Origin: Novosphingobium indicum | GTDB lineage: Bacteria; Pseudomonadota; Alphaproteobacteria; Sphingomonadales; Sphingomonadaceae | Length of the DNA stretch: 64,000 bases | Reading direction: 5' to 3' | Assembly: GCF_014645195.1 (NCBI RefSeq) | Contig: NZ_BMLK01000011.1 | Location: forward strand, 1 to 64,000 | In this document: positions 51,029 to 60,128 of the stretch, piece by piece | Position numbering within the stretch: the stretch's first letter is position 1 | How the letters are laid out: every line of letters starts with the position of its first letter | Notes under the pieces: generated by a model | What the model was told of the DNA's origin: nothing | What the model saw: only the letters and a program-made list of their open reading frames with translations | Database searches by the model: none | Translations under genes and position numbers: made by a program

Positions 51029-51894
51029 TGGCAGTGCTGGATATCGATCGGCTACTTTCCTATCCGGTGCCGGAATATCGTGAATCCTACGATTTGCGCG
51101 ACACGATTCTTTATGCTCTCGGGGTCGGGGCAGGGCTATCAGAAAACGTCGATGAGCTTGGTTTCCTTTACGAACGTGACCTCAAGGCGCTGCCGACGAT
51201 GGCATTGGTGCTGGGAACGCCCGGCTTCTGGGCCATGGACCCGAAGACCGGGCTGGACTGGCAGCATATCCTGCACGGGGAAGAATCGCTCGTGCTACAT
51301 CGGCCGATCGAGGCTGAAGGCGAACTGGTCGGTAAAACGTGGGTCGAGGATATCGCCGACAAGGGGCCTGGCAAACCGGTCATGATCCGAAGCCGCCGGA
51401 CGCTTTCGACACTTTCGGGGCTGCTCGTGGCGGAAATGTCTGAATTGTGGGTGGTGCGCGGCGCAGGCGGTTTTGGCGGCGAGCGCAACCTTCCGGGCGA
51501 ACCTTTGCCGCCGCTGCCCGATCTGCCAGCCGACTGCACCATCGAACTCCCGACCAGCCGCAATCAGGCGCTGATCTATCGTTTGTCGGGTGACCGTAAT
51601 CCGCTTCACGCCGATCCCGAACTGGCCAGAAGCGTCGGTTTCGATGGACCGATCCTGCACGGGCTATCGACCATGGGCGTGATCGGCCGGGCACTGATCC
51701 ATATGTGCGCGGAGGGCAATCCCCGTCACCTGCGCTCTATGAAGCTGCGCTTTACGGCGCCAGTCGTGCCCGGGGACGTAATAGCGACCGAGATCTGGGA
51801 CGAAGGGGATGGCTCGGCGCGTTTCCGTGCATCGGTGCCCGCACGCGGTGTGGTCGTCGCGGATTGCGGTATCGCCACGTTCGGCAGGATATGA
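51028..51894 (+). CDS. double hot-dog enoyl-CoA hydratase 2 (MaoC family)
   Basis: 288 aa with two hot-dog domains, like the hydratase-2 part of peroxisomal multifunctional enzyme 2. The catalytic motif is in the C-terminal half: YRLSGDRNPLHADPELARSVGFDGPILHGL. It adds water with R-stereochemistry, complementary to the S-specific FadB-like enzyme of the same operon, which suggests branched or bulky CoA esters. The stop overlaps the membrane protein start (ATGA). Confidence 0.85.
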   Translation: MAVLDIDRLLSYPVPEYRESYDLRDTILYALGVGAGLSENVDELGFLYERDLKALPTMALVLGTPGFWAMDPKTGLDWQHILHGEESLVLHRPIEAEGELVGKTWVEDIADKGPGKPVMIRSRRTLSTLSGLLVAEMSELWVVRGAGGFGGERNLPGEPLPPLPDLPADCTIELPTSRNQALIYRLSGDRNPLHADPELARSVGFDGPILHGLSTMGVIGRALIHMCAEGNPRHLRSMKLRFTAPVVPGDVIATEIWDEGDGSARFRASVPARGVVVADCGIATFGRI

Positions 51895-52655
51895 TTCCCA
51901 GCACAGTCATCGCGGTTCCCGCTCATCCTGCTCCGGCTGCGGCCGGGTTGTCATTCCTGGTCGGCACTTGTGTTATCTTGGCCGCGATCCTGCTGTGGTG
52001 GCTGTTGTCGGGCGAACGTCACCGGCACGGTTATATGCTGCCACTGGTGTTCGCAGGCACGGCGCTCTCCGCCGTTCTGATCGAGCCGATCTTCGACAAT
52101 ACGCTGCTCTACTGGTATCCGCCGGTCAACGATCTTGCGTTTTTCCGTGGCTACGACAGGACGATCCCGTACTACGTGCCGCTGGGCTACGCGTGGTTTT
52201 TCGGCGGTAATGCCTATCTGCTTGCACGGCTGTTCGCGAAAGGGGTCGGCCGGGGACTGGTGTGGCTGCTGTTCGCCGGCACTGTGGCGATCGACTGGCT
52301 GGCAGTCTCGATTTGTGAGTGGCTTGACCTCAGTGCCTTTTATGGCCCGCAGCCGTTCCATCTTGTCGGTTCGCCGCTGTGGTTCTCGTTTTGCGACGCC
52401 ACCGGCGCTTTCGTACTGGCGGCAGCCTTGCGCCTGTTCGGCAATCACCTGACCGGCGAGCGGCAGGCGTGGTTGCTTGTCCTGCCCACGTTCACGTACG
52501 GTGGAACGCTGGGCTCGGTGACGGCGCCTGTCTCGCTGGCGCTCAATTCCGGCTGGTCCGCGCCGTGGGTCTGGGCAGGAGGCGCAGCTACGATGGTGCT
52601 GTGCATGATGGCGATACACGTGATCGCCGGGTTCGCCTCTCGGGAGCGCGGCTGA
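51891..52655 (+). CDS. multi-helix membrane protein, possibly AveC-like
   Basis: 254 aa with about seven hydrophobic helices. A conserved-looking loop contains EPIFDNTLLYWYPP followed by IPYYVPLGYAWFFGG, reminiscent of AveC-type proteins, named for a spirocyclase of avermectin biosynthesis; the homology is from memory and weak. It overlaps the hydratase by 4 bp, so it belongs to the beta-oxidation operon and may handle a hydrophobic intermediate. Confidence 0.5.
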   Translation: MIPSTVIAVPAHPAPAAAGLSFLVGTCVILAAILLWWLLSGERHRHGYMLPLVFAGTALSAVLIEPIFDNTLLYWYPPVNDLAFFRGYDRTIPYYVPLGYAWFFGGNAYLLARLFAKGVGRGLVWLLFAGTVAIDWLAVSICEWLDLSAFYGPQPFHLVGSPLWFSFCDATGAFVLAAALRLFGNHLTGERQAWLLVLPTFTYGGTLGSVTAPVSLALNSGWSAPWVWAGGAATMVLCMMAIHVIAGFASRERG

Positions 52656-52716
52656 GACCATCAACGCGCATACGTTGACACCAGGATCAAGCTTCACCGG
52701 ACCACGCGTGCGCGGA

Positions 52717-53223
52717 TCACGCAGGCCAGCTGGGCGCCCGCTCGTGCATCGCGGAAAAGGCTGGACGCATCGCTTCGGGTACCTGGCCTATGCCGACGCC
52801 GGTGCCGAAGTTGACGCCGCGACGTTCGTAGATCCGCCATCCCGCCGGCGTCCGGCGCAAGCGGTCTTCGTAGCCGCCCACTGCCAGCAGCTCGCTAGGG
52901 CGCAGCGGATCGGCGTCGGCAATGGCGAACCAGTGCCAGGCTAGAACGCGGCTCGCAGCGCGGGCTTCATCACCGGTGACTTCGATCATGAGATTGCTGA
53001 CGTTGTGCGAACAGCCCAGCAGGGCGCCCCGGTAAGCCATGCACTGGGCATGGATCGCCTCGCGCCCGACGGCCAGGGTGGCGCCGAACTCGATACGCCC
53101 GTCCTCCGCGAAGACCTCGTCGGCGACACGGTGGAATTGCAGGGAATCGATCAGGTGCGCGTAGCGGTAAACGCATTCTTCGATGGCGATGCGATCGGCG
53201 ATCGTCTGCAATTCCAGGCTCAT
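52717..53223 (-). CDS. SnoaL-like protein
   Basis: 168 aa NTF2-fold protein with IAIEECVYRYAHLIDSLQFHRVADEVFAEDGRIEF, a GREAIHAQCM middle and WRIYERRGVNFG near the end, same type as at 28641 and 31667. I start at 53223, where GGGAG is about 10 bp upstream; a longer frame to 53343 runs into the SDR. Convergent with the membrane gene; last of the minus-strand trio from 55092. Confidence 0.75.
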   Translation of the reverse strand: MSLELQTIADRIAIEECVYRYAHLIDSLQFHRVADEVFAEDGRIEFGATLAVGREAIHAQCMAYRGALLGCSHNVSNLMIEVTGDEARAASRVLAWHWFAIADADPLRPSELLAVGGYEDRLRRTPAGWRIYERRGVNFGTGVGIGQVPEAMRPAFSAMHERAPSWPA

Positions 53224-53317
53224 GGCAAGTTTACTCCCTGGCGCACAGCAAGTTGGGACATGCAGCCCCATGGCTGCGCCGTTCGCGCGGGTCGGTGCCA
53301 GCCCGCGCACCTTGGTG

Positions 53318-54094
53318 TCAGCTGCAGCCGACGATGCCCCCATCGACCGGGAGCTGTGCTCCGGTTACATAGGCTCCCGCGCGCGAGCACAGGAAGATCA
53401 CGATACCGGCGATGTCCTCGGGCGTGCCCATCCGCTTCATCGGGATGTGTGCCAGCAATGCCGGGTCGACCGTATCCTCGTCCCGCATGTGCGCGGTCAT
53501 TTTGGTTGGGAAGAAGCCAGGGATAACCGCGTTGACAGTGATATTGCGGTCTGCAAGGTCGCCGGCCAGATCCCGGCTCATCATGTGGACTGCGGCCTTG
53601 CTGGCAGCGTAGCTGTAGGCGTGAAGCTTCTCGGTCCTCATGCCCGCGACTGATCCGATGTTGATGACACGCGCCGGGTCGAATGCCGATCCGGCGGCTG
53701 CGAGTTCAGGCAGCAGTTCGCGGATAATCGTGAAGGGCGTCTGGACATTAACGGCCATGACGCCGGGCCAGGCTTTGTCCGGGAAGCTGTCGATCTCGCC
53801 GCCCCAGGTCTTGCCGGCATTGTTGACGAGGATATTGCACTGGCCGACCGCGCCGCGATAGCGGGCGACGAGATCGACTGCCGCCTCGGGAGTGGAAAGA
53901 TCGGCGGGCAGGGCAATGCACTGGCCGAGCGATGCCATCTCTGCTGCTGCCGCCTCGCAGATGTCGGCCTTGCGTGAAGTGATGGCAACCGTGGCGCCAG
54001 CCTTGAGCAGGCCTTCTGCGATCATGCGCCCAAGTCCTTGTGCGCCCCCGGTTACAAGCGCCTTCTTTCCGGCGAGACTGAACAAATCACTCAC
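53318..54094 (-). CDS. short-chain dehydrogenase/reductase
   Basis: 258 aa with TGGAQGLG, VNNAG, Ser in NIGSVAG and YAASK; similar in length and layout to 39606-40382. Start overlaps the MDR stop by 4 bp. FabG-like tail GAYVTGAQLPVDGG. Confidence 0.85.
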   Translation of the reverse strand: MSDLFSLAGKKALVTGGAQGLGRMIAEGLLKAGATVAITSRKADICEAAAAEMASLGQCIALPADLSTPEAAVDLVARYRGAVGQCNILVNNAGKTWGGEIDSFPDKAWPGVMAVNVQTPFTIIRELLPELAAAGSAFDPARVINIGSVAGMRTEKLHAYSYAASKAAVHMMSRDLAGDLADRNITVNAVIPGFFPTKMTAHMRDEDTVDPALLAHIPMKRMGTPEDIAGIVIFLCSRAGAYVTGAQLPVDGGIVGCS

Positions 54095-55092
54095 ATCGAC
54101 ACCACGACTTTGCCGAACTTGTGGCTGTCACGCAGGTGGAGCAGGGCTTCCTTGGCCTGGTCGAGCGGATATGTCGCCTCGATCACCGGCTTGATCTTGT
54201 GTGTGTCGGCGAAGGCCAGCATGTCCTGGAAATCCTGCGGATCGCCAACCTGGCTGCCCACGATGCTGGCGCTTTTCAGGAAAATGTCAGTCGCGTTGAA
54301 TTTCACTTCGTTGCCGGCGGTCGAACCATAGATTACGATCCGCGCGCCCGGATTGATAGCGCGCACGTAATTGGCGAAGCTGGGCGAGGGGGCACCGTCG
54401 AGTACCACGTCGATGCCTCCGGTCAGCTTGCCCACCTGCTTGCGCCAGTCGGGATCGGTATAGAGCAGGCCGCCCTTTGCCCCCATGGCAACGGCACGGT
54501 CGATCACGTCCTGGCTTTCACCGGTAACATAGACGTTAGCGCGTTTGGCCACCGCGAAAGCGAGACCGAACGTTGCCACGCCGCCGCCCACGCCGCTGAT
54601 GAGCAGCGTTTCGCCGGCCTGGAGTTGGCCTTTGAACATGAGCGCTCGCCAGGAGGTCAGTGCCGTGAGCGGCATCGCGCCTGCTTCCTCGAAGGTCATG
54701 AACGCCGGCTTGGGCGCGAGGTTTTCCGCCGGAACGCAGATATATTCGGCGATGGTACCAGCAAACGGCATGCCCAGCAGGCCGAAGTCCGCCGCTGGTG
54801 CGTGACGGTTCGGCCCCCAGTTTCGGGCCGGATACAAAACGACTTCGTCGCCTTCGCCTACGCCCGAAACACCATCTCCGATCATGTCCACGACACCAGC
54901 ACCGTCGCAGCCCAGCGAGACCGGCACCACCATGCCGGGATACTGGCCGTGGGTGATGAACAACTCGCGGTGATTTACTGAGGCGGCTTTGACCGCAACG
55001 CGGACTTCACCAGGGCCCGGAACCGGCGTCTCGATATCCTTTACGACGACGGAATCCGGTCCATCGGTCTTTTCGAGATAGAGAGCCTTCAT
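54091..55092 (-). CDS. zinc-independent MDR oxidoreductase
   Basis: 333 aa quinone-oxidoreductase/crotonyl-reductase-like protein: LGCDGAGVVDMIGDGVSGV, the cofactor loop ISGVGGGVATFGLAF near residue 170 and VLDGAPSPSFANYVRAI. It should reduce a double bond with NADPH. The ATG at 55092 follows AAAGG. First gene of the minus-strand unit with an SDR and a SnoaL-like protein; it faces the regulator gene. Confidence 0.8.
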   Translation of the reverse strand: MKALYLEKTDGPDSVVVKDIETPVPGPGEVRVAVKAASVNHRELFITHGQYPGMVVPVSLGCDGAGVVDMIGDGVSGVGEGDEVVLYPARNWGPNRHAPAADFGLLGMPFAGTIAEYICVPAENLAPKPAFMTFEEAGAMPLTALTSWRALMFKGQLQAGETLLISGVGGGVATFGLAFAVAKRANVYVTGESQDVIDRAVAMGAKGGLLYTDPDWRKQVGKLTGGIDVVLDGAPSPSFANYVRAINPGARIVIYGSTAGNEVKFNATDIFLKSASIVGSQVGDPQDFQDMLAFADTHKIKPVIEATYPLDQAKEALLHLRDSHKFGKVVVSM

Positions 55093-55217
55093 GGTCAACC
55101 TTTCCTATTTTGCCGTCCGTTCGGCTTTTGCCGTTGATTCTGGGGCAACGATTCGACGCCGTGGCGCGGATCGTTCCCTCTCTCTCCTGCGTGGACAATG
55201 TCGCTGTGATTTGATGA

Positions 55218-55233
55218 CCTATCTGCCGATAGG
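55218..55233. promoter_or_regulatory. shared 16-bp operator, copy 12 (CCTAT-N6-ATAGG, perfect)
   Basis: Reads CCTATCTGCCGATAGG. Centre 97 bp before the LuxR-type regulator start and 133 bp before the MDR start. The best-matched copy beside the only large regulator in the window. Confidence 0.7.
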
Positions 55234-55322
55234 GAAGAAGGATTGCATTTATGATTTCATTGCCCGAAATATATTTCAGTTGAAAGAACGAATCGCACCA
55301 AGCGATTCGCGGGAGAGACACA

Positions 55323-58004
55323 ATGAGCGTTGTTCCAACGACTATCCTGCCGCCGCGCGTGACGCGCACGCTTGTGCATCGACCGGCCTTAGAGGCTTTG
55401 ACAGACAAGATCGCCCAGTCGCGGCTGACGGCAGTTTCCGCACCTGCAGGCAGCGGAAAAACCACCGCCATGCTCTTTTGGGCTGATCTCCTGAAAGAGC
55501 AAGGAAGGCCTGTCCTGTGGTTGGCGGCGCGGGCCGGGATCGAGAGTAAACGCTCGTTTCTGATGGCGCTCCAGGCTGCGGGCGTTGCCGCCGGTCTTGG
55601 GTGGGATGGCCTGAACGAGGACGCGGCCGACATGGACTGGCTCCACATGATCGCCTCTAACGAGACGGCGAGGCCGGTCATCGTTGTTGATGACGCGCAA
55701 CTGCTGGGCGAACCTGTCCTGGACTTCCTCGGCCAGCTTTCAGCCAGCGCGCGCGATGCCTTGACGATCATCGTCGCGTCCCGAGGAACCATCGGGCTAC
55801 CGCTTGCGCGCATGCGTGCGCTCGGGTTCCTGGTCGAGGTCGGCAATGGGGAACTCGCCTTCACGCTTGCTGAAGCGACCGAACTGGTATCGCGCAGCGT
55901 CGGCGGACCGATTGATGCTCAGACCTTGCAGGACATCGTTCGCGACACGCAGGGCTGGGTGTCGGGTATTGTCATGGCCTGTGATCTTTACCGCCGAGAG
56001 GGCATGGGCAAGAGTAATATGCGGCTTACCGGACTGCGTCCGGAGTTCGCAGAATATTTTCACGAGGAGGTCGTCGGGCAACAGACCGACGAGGTCCGCC
56101 GTTTCCTCGTCGACACGTCGATTCTTGACGAATTGACGCCGTCTGCCTGCGCTGCGGTCACCGGCGACGAAAATGCGCGCAAGATGCTGGATCATGTGTT
56201 CCGTCAGGGGCTGTTCCTTCATGCCATCGATCAGGAGCATAGCCGGTATTCCTATCATCGGCTGTTTCGCGAGATGGTGCTGGGCCGGCTGATGGACAGG
56301 GCGCCCGCTCGTGCCGCCGTCATGCACCGCCGCGCGAGTGAGCATTTTGCCGCAGAAGGCCAGCTTCCGAGAGCCATCGAACATGCGCGGCTAAGCGGCA
56401 GCCAGGACTTCCTGGCGGAGCAACTCGACCGCCTTGCGGACCCGCTTACGTATTCCGGATATCTCTATCGTATAGATGAACTGGGAGCCGAATTGCCGTG
56501 GTCGGTGCTGTCGGGTCATCCCAATTTGCTGCTCGCCCTGGCATGGCGCCGTATCAGGCAATTGTCCTTTGCTTCGGCAGAACGTCTGATCGCTGCCGCA
56601 AGCGCGGCTTGCGGAACACAGGTCGCATGCGGCGTGTTGTCCGACCATGAGGCGGCAGAGTTTGCGCTTACCATCCGTCATCGTCAGGTCATGCTGCACG
56701 CGGCGCGCGATGATATGGTCAGCGTCGAGGCTGAAGCGGAGGCGCTGCTGAGCGAACTGGGCGATGGCCATGCCTACCTGAGTTGCACACTGCTGGCCCA
56801 GCTGATGTCAGCGCGACGGGAACTCTACCATTTCGGCGACATGCTGAAGCTGGAGGCGGAAACCCGCGTGGCGCTCTCCCGGCCGGGCTCGGATTTTGCC
56901 TCGATCGCTCTCAAAGCATCCGTCGCGCCTACCCTTATGGCGCAGGGCAAGACGCAGATGGCGCGGCGCTTTCTGGATGAGGCATTTGCTCTGGCCCGCC
57001 AGCTTCATGGCGATGGCTCGGGCGTTGCAGCCCTTCCGGCGCTGCCGCTGGCCGAGATGCTCTACGATGCCAACGACATCGACGCCGCCGCCGAACTGAC
57101 TGAAAGCTATCTGCCGGTGGTCCGGCAGTGGGCCTTCGCTGACCAGATGGCCTCGGGCTTTCTCGTTACGGCCCGGCTTCGCGCGGCACGCGGCGATCTT
57201 GCCGGGGCCCTGTCCATTCTGAACGATGCCCACCTCGTCGCGATCGAATGCGGGCTCCTGAGGCTGAGGTCGATCGTGGTGGCGGAAGAGGTGCGGTTGC
57301 TGGTGAAGGCCGGACATGTCGAGGAGGCCGAGCGGCATTTCCTCGCAGGCGATCCGCAGATCGATGGTGAACCGGTCCCGACCTTGCGTCCGACCCGGAG
57401 GAACGAAAGCATCGCGATTGCGTGGCTACGGATCGAGATGCAGCACCACCGGCTTGGGCGTGCGCGTAAGGTCGCACACCGCTGGCTTGAGTTCGTGAAG
57501 CGCAGCGGGGCCATTCGCTCGGCCGTGACATTCGAACTGCTCCTTGCGGAAATCGCGGTGCTTCAGGGGAACCGTTCGGAAGCGCGCCGGGCCGTTCGTG
57601 CGGCCGTGGAAATGGCAGAGCCGGCGGGCTGGGTCCGCATCTTCATTGATGAGGGTGAGGTGATCTCGACCCTGCTGACCGAGGCGTATGCCAATGGTCC
57701 GGACCTGGAAACCCCGGCAGATCGGTTCGCTGTCAAGCTTGTGTCGCTGATGCGGGGCGGCCCCAGGATCGAAAGCGACGAGACCGAGGATGACGAATTC
57801 GGGCTCACCGGCCGACTTGCCAATCGGGAAGTGGATATTCTCACCATGGTCGGTGGCGGACTGCGCAATCGTGAGATCGGCGACAGGCTGGGCCTGACCG
57901 AGGGCACGGTCAAATGGTACATGCAGCAGATATACGACAAGTTGGGCGTGCGCCGACGGCCGCAGGCAGTTCAGCGTGCGCGGCAACTGGGCATCCTTCC
58001 CTGA
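55323..58004 (+). CDS. LuxR-family STAND (MalT/LAL-type) transcriptional activator
   Basis: 893 aa. N-terminal NTPase with Walker A PAGSGKTT (41-48) and Walker B VIVVDDAQ (119-126), a large middle of helical repeats (about 380-800, TPR-like), and a C-terminal LuxR helix-turn-helix (about 830-890) with LANREVDILTMVGGGLRNREIG and LTEGTVKWYMQQIYDKLGV. Proteins of this build (MalT, AlkS) are ATP-dependent activators that sense a small molecule. NarL/LuxR-type domains bind 7-2-7 dyads, matching the operator family described here, so I infer this protein is its activator. GGGAGAGAC precedes the ATG. Confidence 0.9.
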   Translation: MSVVPTTILPPRVTRTLVHRPALEALTDKIAQSRLTAVSAPAGSGKTTAMLFWADLLKEQGRPVLWLAARAGIESKRSFLMALQAAGVAAGLGWDGLNEDAADMDWLHMIASNETARPVIVVDDAQLLGEPVLDFLGQLSASARDALTIIVASRGTIGLPLARMRALGFLVEVGNGELAFTLAEATELVSRSVGGPIDAQTLQDIVRDTQGWVSGIVMACDLYRREGMGKSNMRLTGLRPEFAEYFHEEVVGQQTDEVRRFLVDTSILDELTPSACAAVTGDENARKMLDHVFRQGLFLHAIDQEHSRYSYHRLFREMVLGRLMDRAPARAAVMHRRASEHFAAEGQLPRAIEHARLSGSQDFLAEQLDRLADPLTYSGYLYRIDELGAELPWSVLSGHPNLLLALAWRRIRQLSFASAERLIAAASAACGTQVACGVLSDHEAAEFALTIRHRQVMLHAARDDMVSVEAEAEALLSELGDGHAYLSCTLLAQLMSARRELYHFGDMLKLEAETRVALSRPGSDFASIALKASVAPTLMAQGKTQMARRFLDEAFALARQLHGDGSGVAALPALPLAEMLYDANDIDAAAELTESYLPVVRQWAFADQMASGFLVTARLRAARGDLAGALSILNDAHLVAIECGLLRLRSIVVAEEVRLLVKAGHVEEAERHFLAGDPQIDGEPVPTLRPTRRNESIAIAWLRIEMQHHRLGRARKVAHRWLEFVKRSGAIRSAVTFELLLAEIAVLQGNRSEARRAVRAAVEMAEPAGWVRIFIDEGEVISTLLTEAYANGPDLETPADRFAVKLVSLMRGGPRIESDETEDDEFGLTGRLANREVDILTMVGGGLRNREIGDRLGLTEGTVKWYMQQIYDKLGVRRRPQAVQRARQLGILP

Positions 58005-58018
58005 CGCTTCGGCGGCCT

Positions 58019-58034
58019 CCTACCGAAGGATAGA
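58019..58034. promoter_or_regulatory. shared 16-bp operator, copy 13 (CCTAC-N6-ATAGA)
   Basis: Reads CCTACCGAAGGATAGA; centre 59 bp before the BKACE start. CGCTTC (58005-58010) and GAAGCG (58043-58048) flank it on the same axis (58026.5), echoing the larger dyad at copy 7. Confidence 0.6.
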
Positions 58035-58085
58035 TTACTCTGGAAGCGCCACTTGCAAAGCGCGCTTGGCGCGAAAGGAAAAGTC

Positions 58086-59015
58086 ATGGCCAAACGAAAA
58101 GTAATTATCAGCTGCGCTGTCACCGGCGCGATCCATACGCCGTCGATGTCTCCCTATCTGCCCATCACGGCGGAAGACATAGCCGAATCGGCGATCGGGG
58201 CGGCAGAGGCGGGGGCCGCGATCATCCATCTTCATGCACGCAATCCGGTTGACGGTCGGCCGGACCAGAACCCGGATCTGTTCGAACCCTTCCTCAAGGT
58301 TATCAAGCAGCGCAGCGACGCGGTGCTCAATCTGACCACCGGCGGCCATCCGTCCATGCCGGTCGAAGAGCGCATCCGCCCGGCCCGGACCTTCGCACCA
58401 GAAGTGGCCAGCCTCAACATGGGGACGATGGGCTTTGGACTTTTCCCGATGCTGGAGCGCTACAAGGATTTCAAGCATGACTGGGAGCCGGCCGCGCTGG
58501 AAGCTTCGCGCGATCTTGTGTTCAAGAACACGTATGCTGACATTGAACATCTGCTGACGACGCTTTCGCCGCTCGGCACGCGGTTCGAATTTGAATGCTA
58601 CGACACCAGCCATCTTTACAATCTCAAGTATTTCCTTGATCGCGGCCTTGTGAAGGCGCCCCTGTTCATCCAGACTTGCTTTGGGATTCTGGGAGGTATC
58701 GGCAGCCATCCCGATGATATCATGCACATGAAGCGGACGGCCGACCGGCTGTTTGGCGATCAGTATCAATGGTCGGTTCTGGGCGCTGGTGCGCGGCAGA
58801 TGAGCATTGTCGCGATGGCGGCTTCTATGGGAGGCAACATTCGCGTGGGTCTGGAGGATTCGCTCTGGGGCGGCCCGGGCCGCCTGGCTGAGACGAACGC
58901 CGAGCAGGTTCGTACCGCACGTCAGATCATCGAAGGCATGGGGCTGGAAGCGGCTAACGCAGATGAGGCACGCGAAATGCTCGACCTCAAGGGCGGCGAC
59001 CGGACGAACATCTGA
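58086..59015 (+). CDS. beta-keto acid cleavage enzyme (BKACE, DUF849)
   Basis: 309 aa TIM-barrel protein. The opening VIISCAVTGAIHTPSMSPYLPITAEDIAESAIGAAEAGAAIIHLHARN carries the zinc ligand pair H48-x-H50; NLTTGG near residue 86 and FGILGGIGSHPDD later are family hallmarks. BKACEs condense a beta-keto acid with acetyl-CoA to give acetoacetate and a new CoA ester. It begins a four-ORF operon. Confidence 0.85.
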   Translation: MAKRKVIISCAVTGAIHTPSMSPYLPITAEDIAESAIGAAEAGAAIIHLHARNPVDGRPDQNPDLFEPFLKVIKQRSDAVLNLTTGGHPSMPVEERIRPARTFAPEVASLNMGTMGFGLFPMLERYKDFKHDWEPAALEASRDLVFKNTYADIEHLLTTLSPLGTRFEFECYDTSHLYNLKYFLDRGLVKAPLFIQTCFGILGGIGSHPDDIMHMKRTADRLFGDQYQWSVLGAGARQMSIVAMAASMGGNIRVGLEDSLWGGPGRLAETNAEQVRTARQIIEGMGLEAANADEAREMLDLKGGDRTNI

Positions 59016-60109
59016 TGACGGAAGGCAAGGGGCCGCTCGCCGGCATCCGTATTGTCGAAATAGACGCAATTGGACCGGTTCCCCTGGCAGCCATGTTGCT
59101 TGCGGACTTGGGGGCCGACATCGTGCGGGTTGCCCGTCCGGCAACCGCAGGGGGCGGGGATTGGGAAGATGTCGGCGGCGACATCCTGCATCGTAGCCGT
59201 TCAGTCACGCACCTCGACCTCAAGAATGACCGGCATCGCGCGCTGCTGCTCGACCTGATCGAGCGGGCCGATGGCTTGATCGAGGGCTATCGCCCGGGGG
59301 TGATGGAGCGCCTTGGTGTGGGGCCCGAGGTGTGCCTTGCCCGCAATCCGCGGCTGGTCTTCGGCCGGATGACGGGATGGGGGCAGTCCGGGCCGCTGGC
59401 CCTGCGTGCCGGGCACGACATCAATTATCTCTCGATTACCGGAGCCCTGCACGCAATGGGGGCGAAGGGTGAGCCGCCACCGGTCCCGCTCAACCTTGTC
59501 GGGGACTATGGCGGTGGTTCGATGTTCCTGATCATGGGCATGCTCAGCGCGCTCCTTTCCGCGAAGATGACCGGAAAGGGACAGGTAGTCGATGTCGCTA
59601 TTACGGATGGCGTCGTCTCGTTGATGAGCCTGTTCTATGCATGGCTACCCAAGGGCCTGTGGAGCGATGAACCCGCCACCAACCTGCTTGACGGCGCGGC
59701 TCCTTTCTATCGCTGCTATACTTGCGCCGATGGGCGGCATGTCGCGGTTGGATCTCTTGAGCCCAAGTTTTTCGCACAAATGGTTGCGGGGCTGGGGCTT
59801 GCCGATCGAGAGTACGATCAGAACGACCGGGCAGGATGGCCGGTTATGCAGGCAGACTTCGCGGCGGCTTTCGCGTCACGAACCCGCGACGAATGGGCTG
59901 CGGTGTTCGAAGCGACCGATGCCTGTGTCACGCCGGTGCTTTCGATGGAAGAGGCACCTGTGCATCCGCACAACCACGAGCGCGCCATATTCGTCGACCG
60001 GAACGCCACGAAGCAGCCTGCTCCGGCGCCGCGATTGTCGGTGACACCGGGAACCGTAGAGGAGCCGCAAGTGCTCGACATCTCGGATGCAATCGAATCG
60101 TGGTCATGA
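59015..60109 (+). CDS. alpha-methylacyl-CoA racemase-like family III CoA-transferase fold protein
   Basis: 364 aa CaiB/BaiF-fold protein. The racemase residues are present: H134 in AGHDINYLSITGALHAMG and D164 in LVGDYGGGSMFL, 30 residues apart as in mycobacterial MCR, together with GKGQVVDVAITDG. AMACR enzymes epimerise 2-methylacyl-CoA so that side-chain beta-oxidation can proceed. This is a strong hint that the substrate carries an alpha-methyl branch. The start overlaps the BKACE stop (TGATG). Confidence 0.8.
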   Translation: MTEGKGPLAGIRIVEIDAIGPVPLAAMLLADLGADIVRVARPATAGGGDWEDVGGDILHRSRSVTHLDLKNDRHRALLLDLIERADGLIEGYRPGVMERLGVGPEVCLARNPRLVFGRMTGWGQSGPLALRAGHDINYLSITGALHAMGAKGEPPPVPLNLVGDYGGGSMFLIMGMLSALLSAKMTGKGQVVDVAITDGVVSLMSLFYAWLPKGLWSDEPATNLLDGAAPFYRCYTCADGRHVAVGSLEPKFFAQMVAGLGLADREYDQNDRAGWPVMQADFAAAFASRTRDEWAAVFEATDACVTPVLSMEEAPVHPHNHERAIFVDRNATKQPAPAPRLSVTPGTVEEPQVLDISDAIESWS

Positions 60110-60128
60110 TGACCAGGAGGGCCATTTA

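Noticed and set aside
58035-59144. 369-codon antisense frame over the BKACE gene
   Set aside because: Low-complexity His/Arg-rich translation, no ribosome-binding site; the BKACE on the other strand has clear family motifs.
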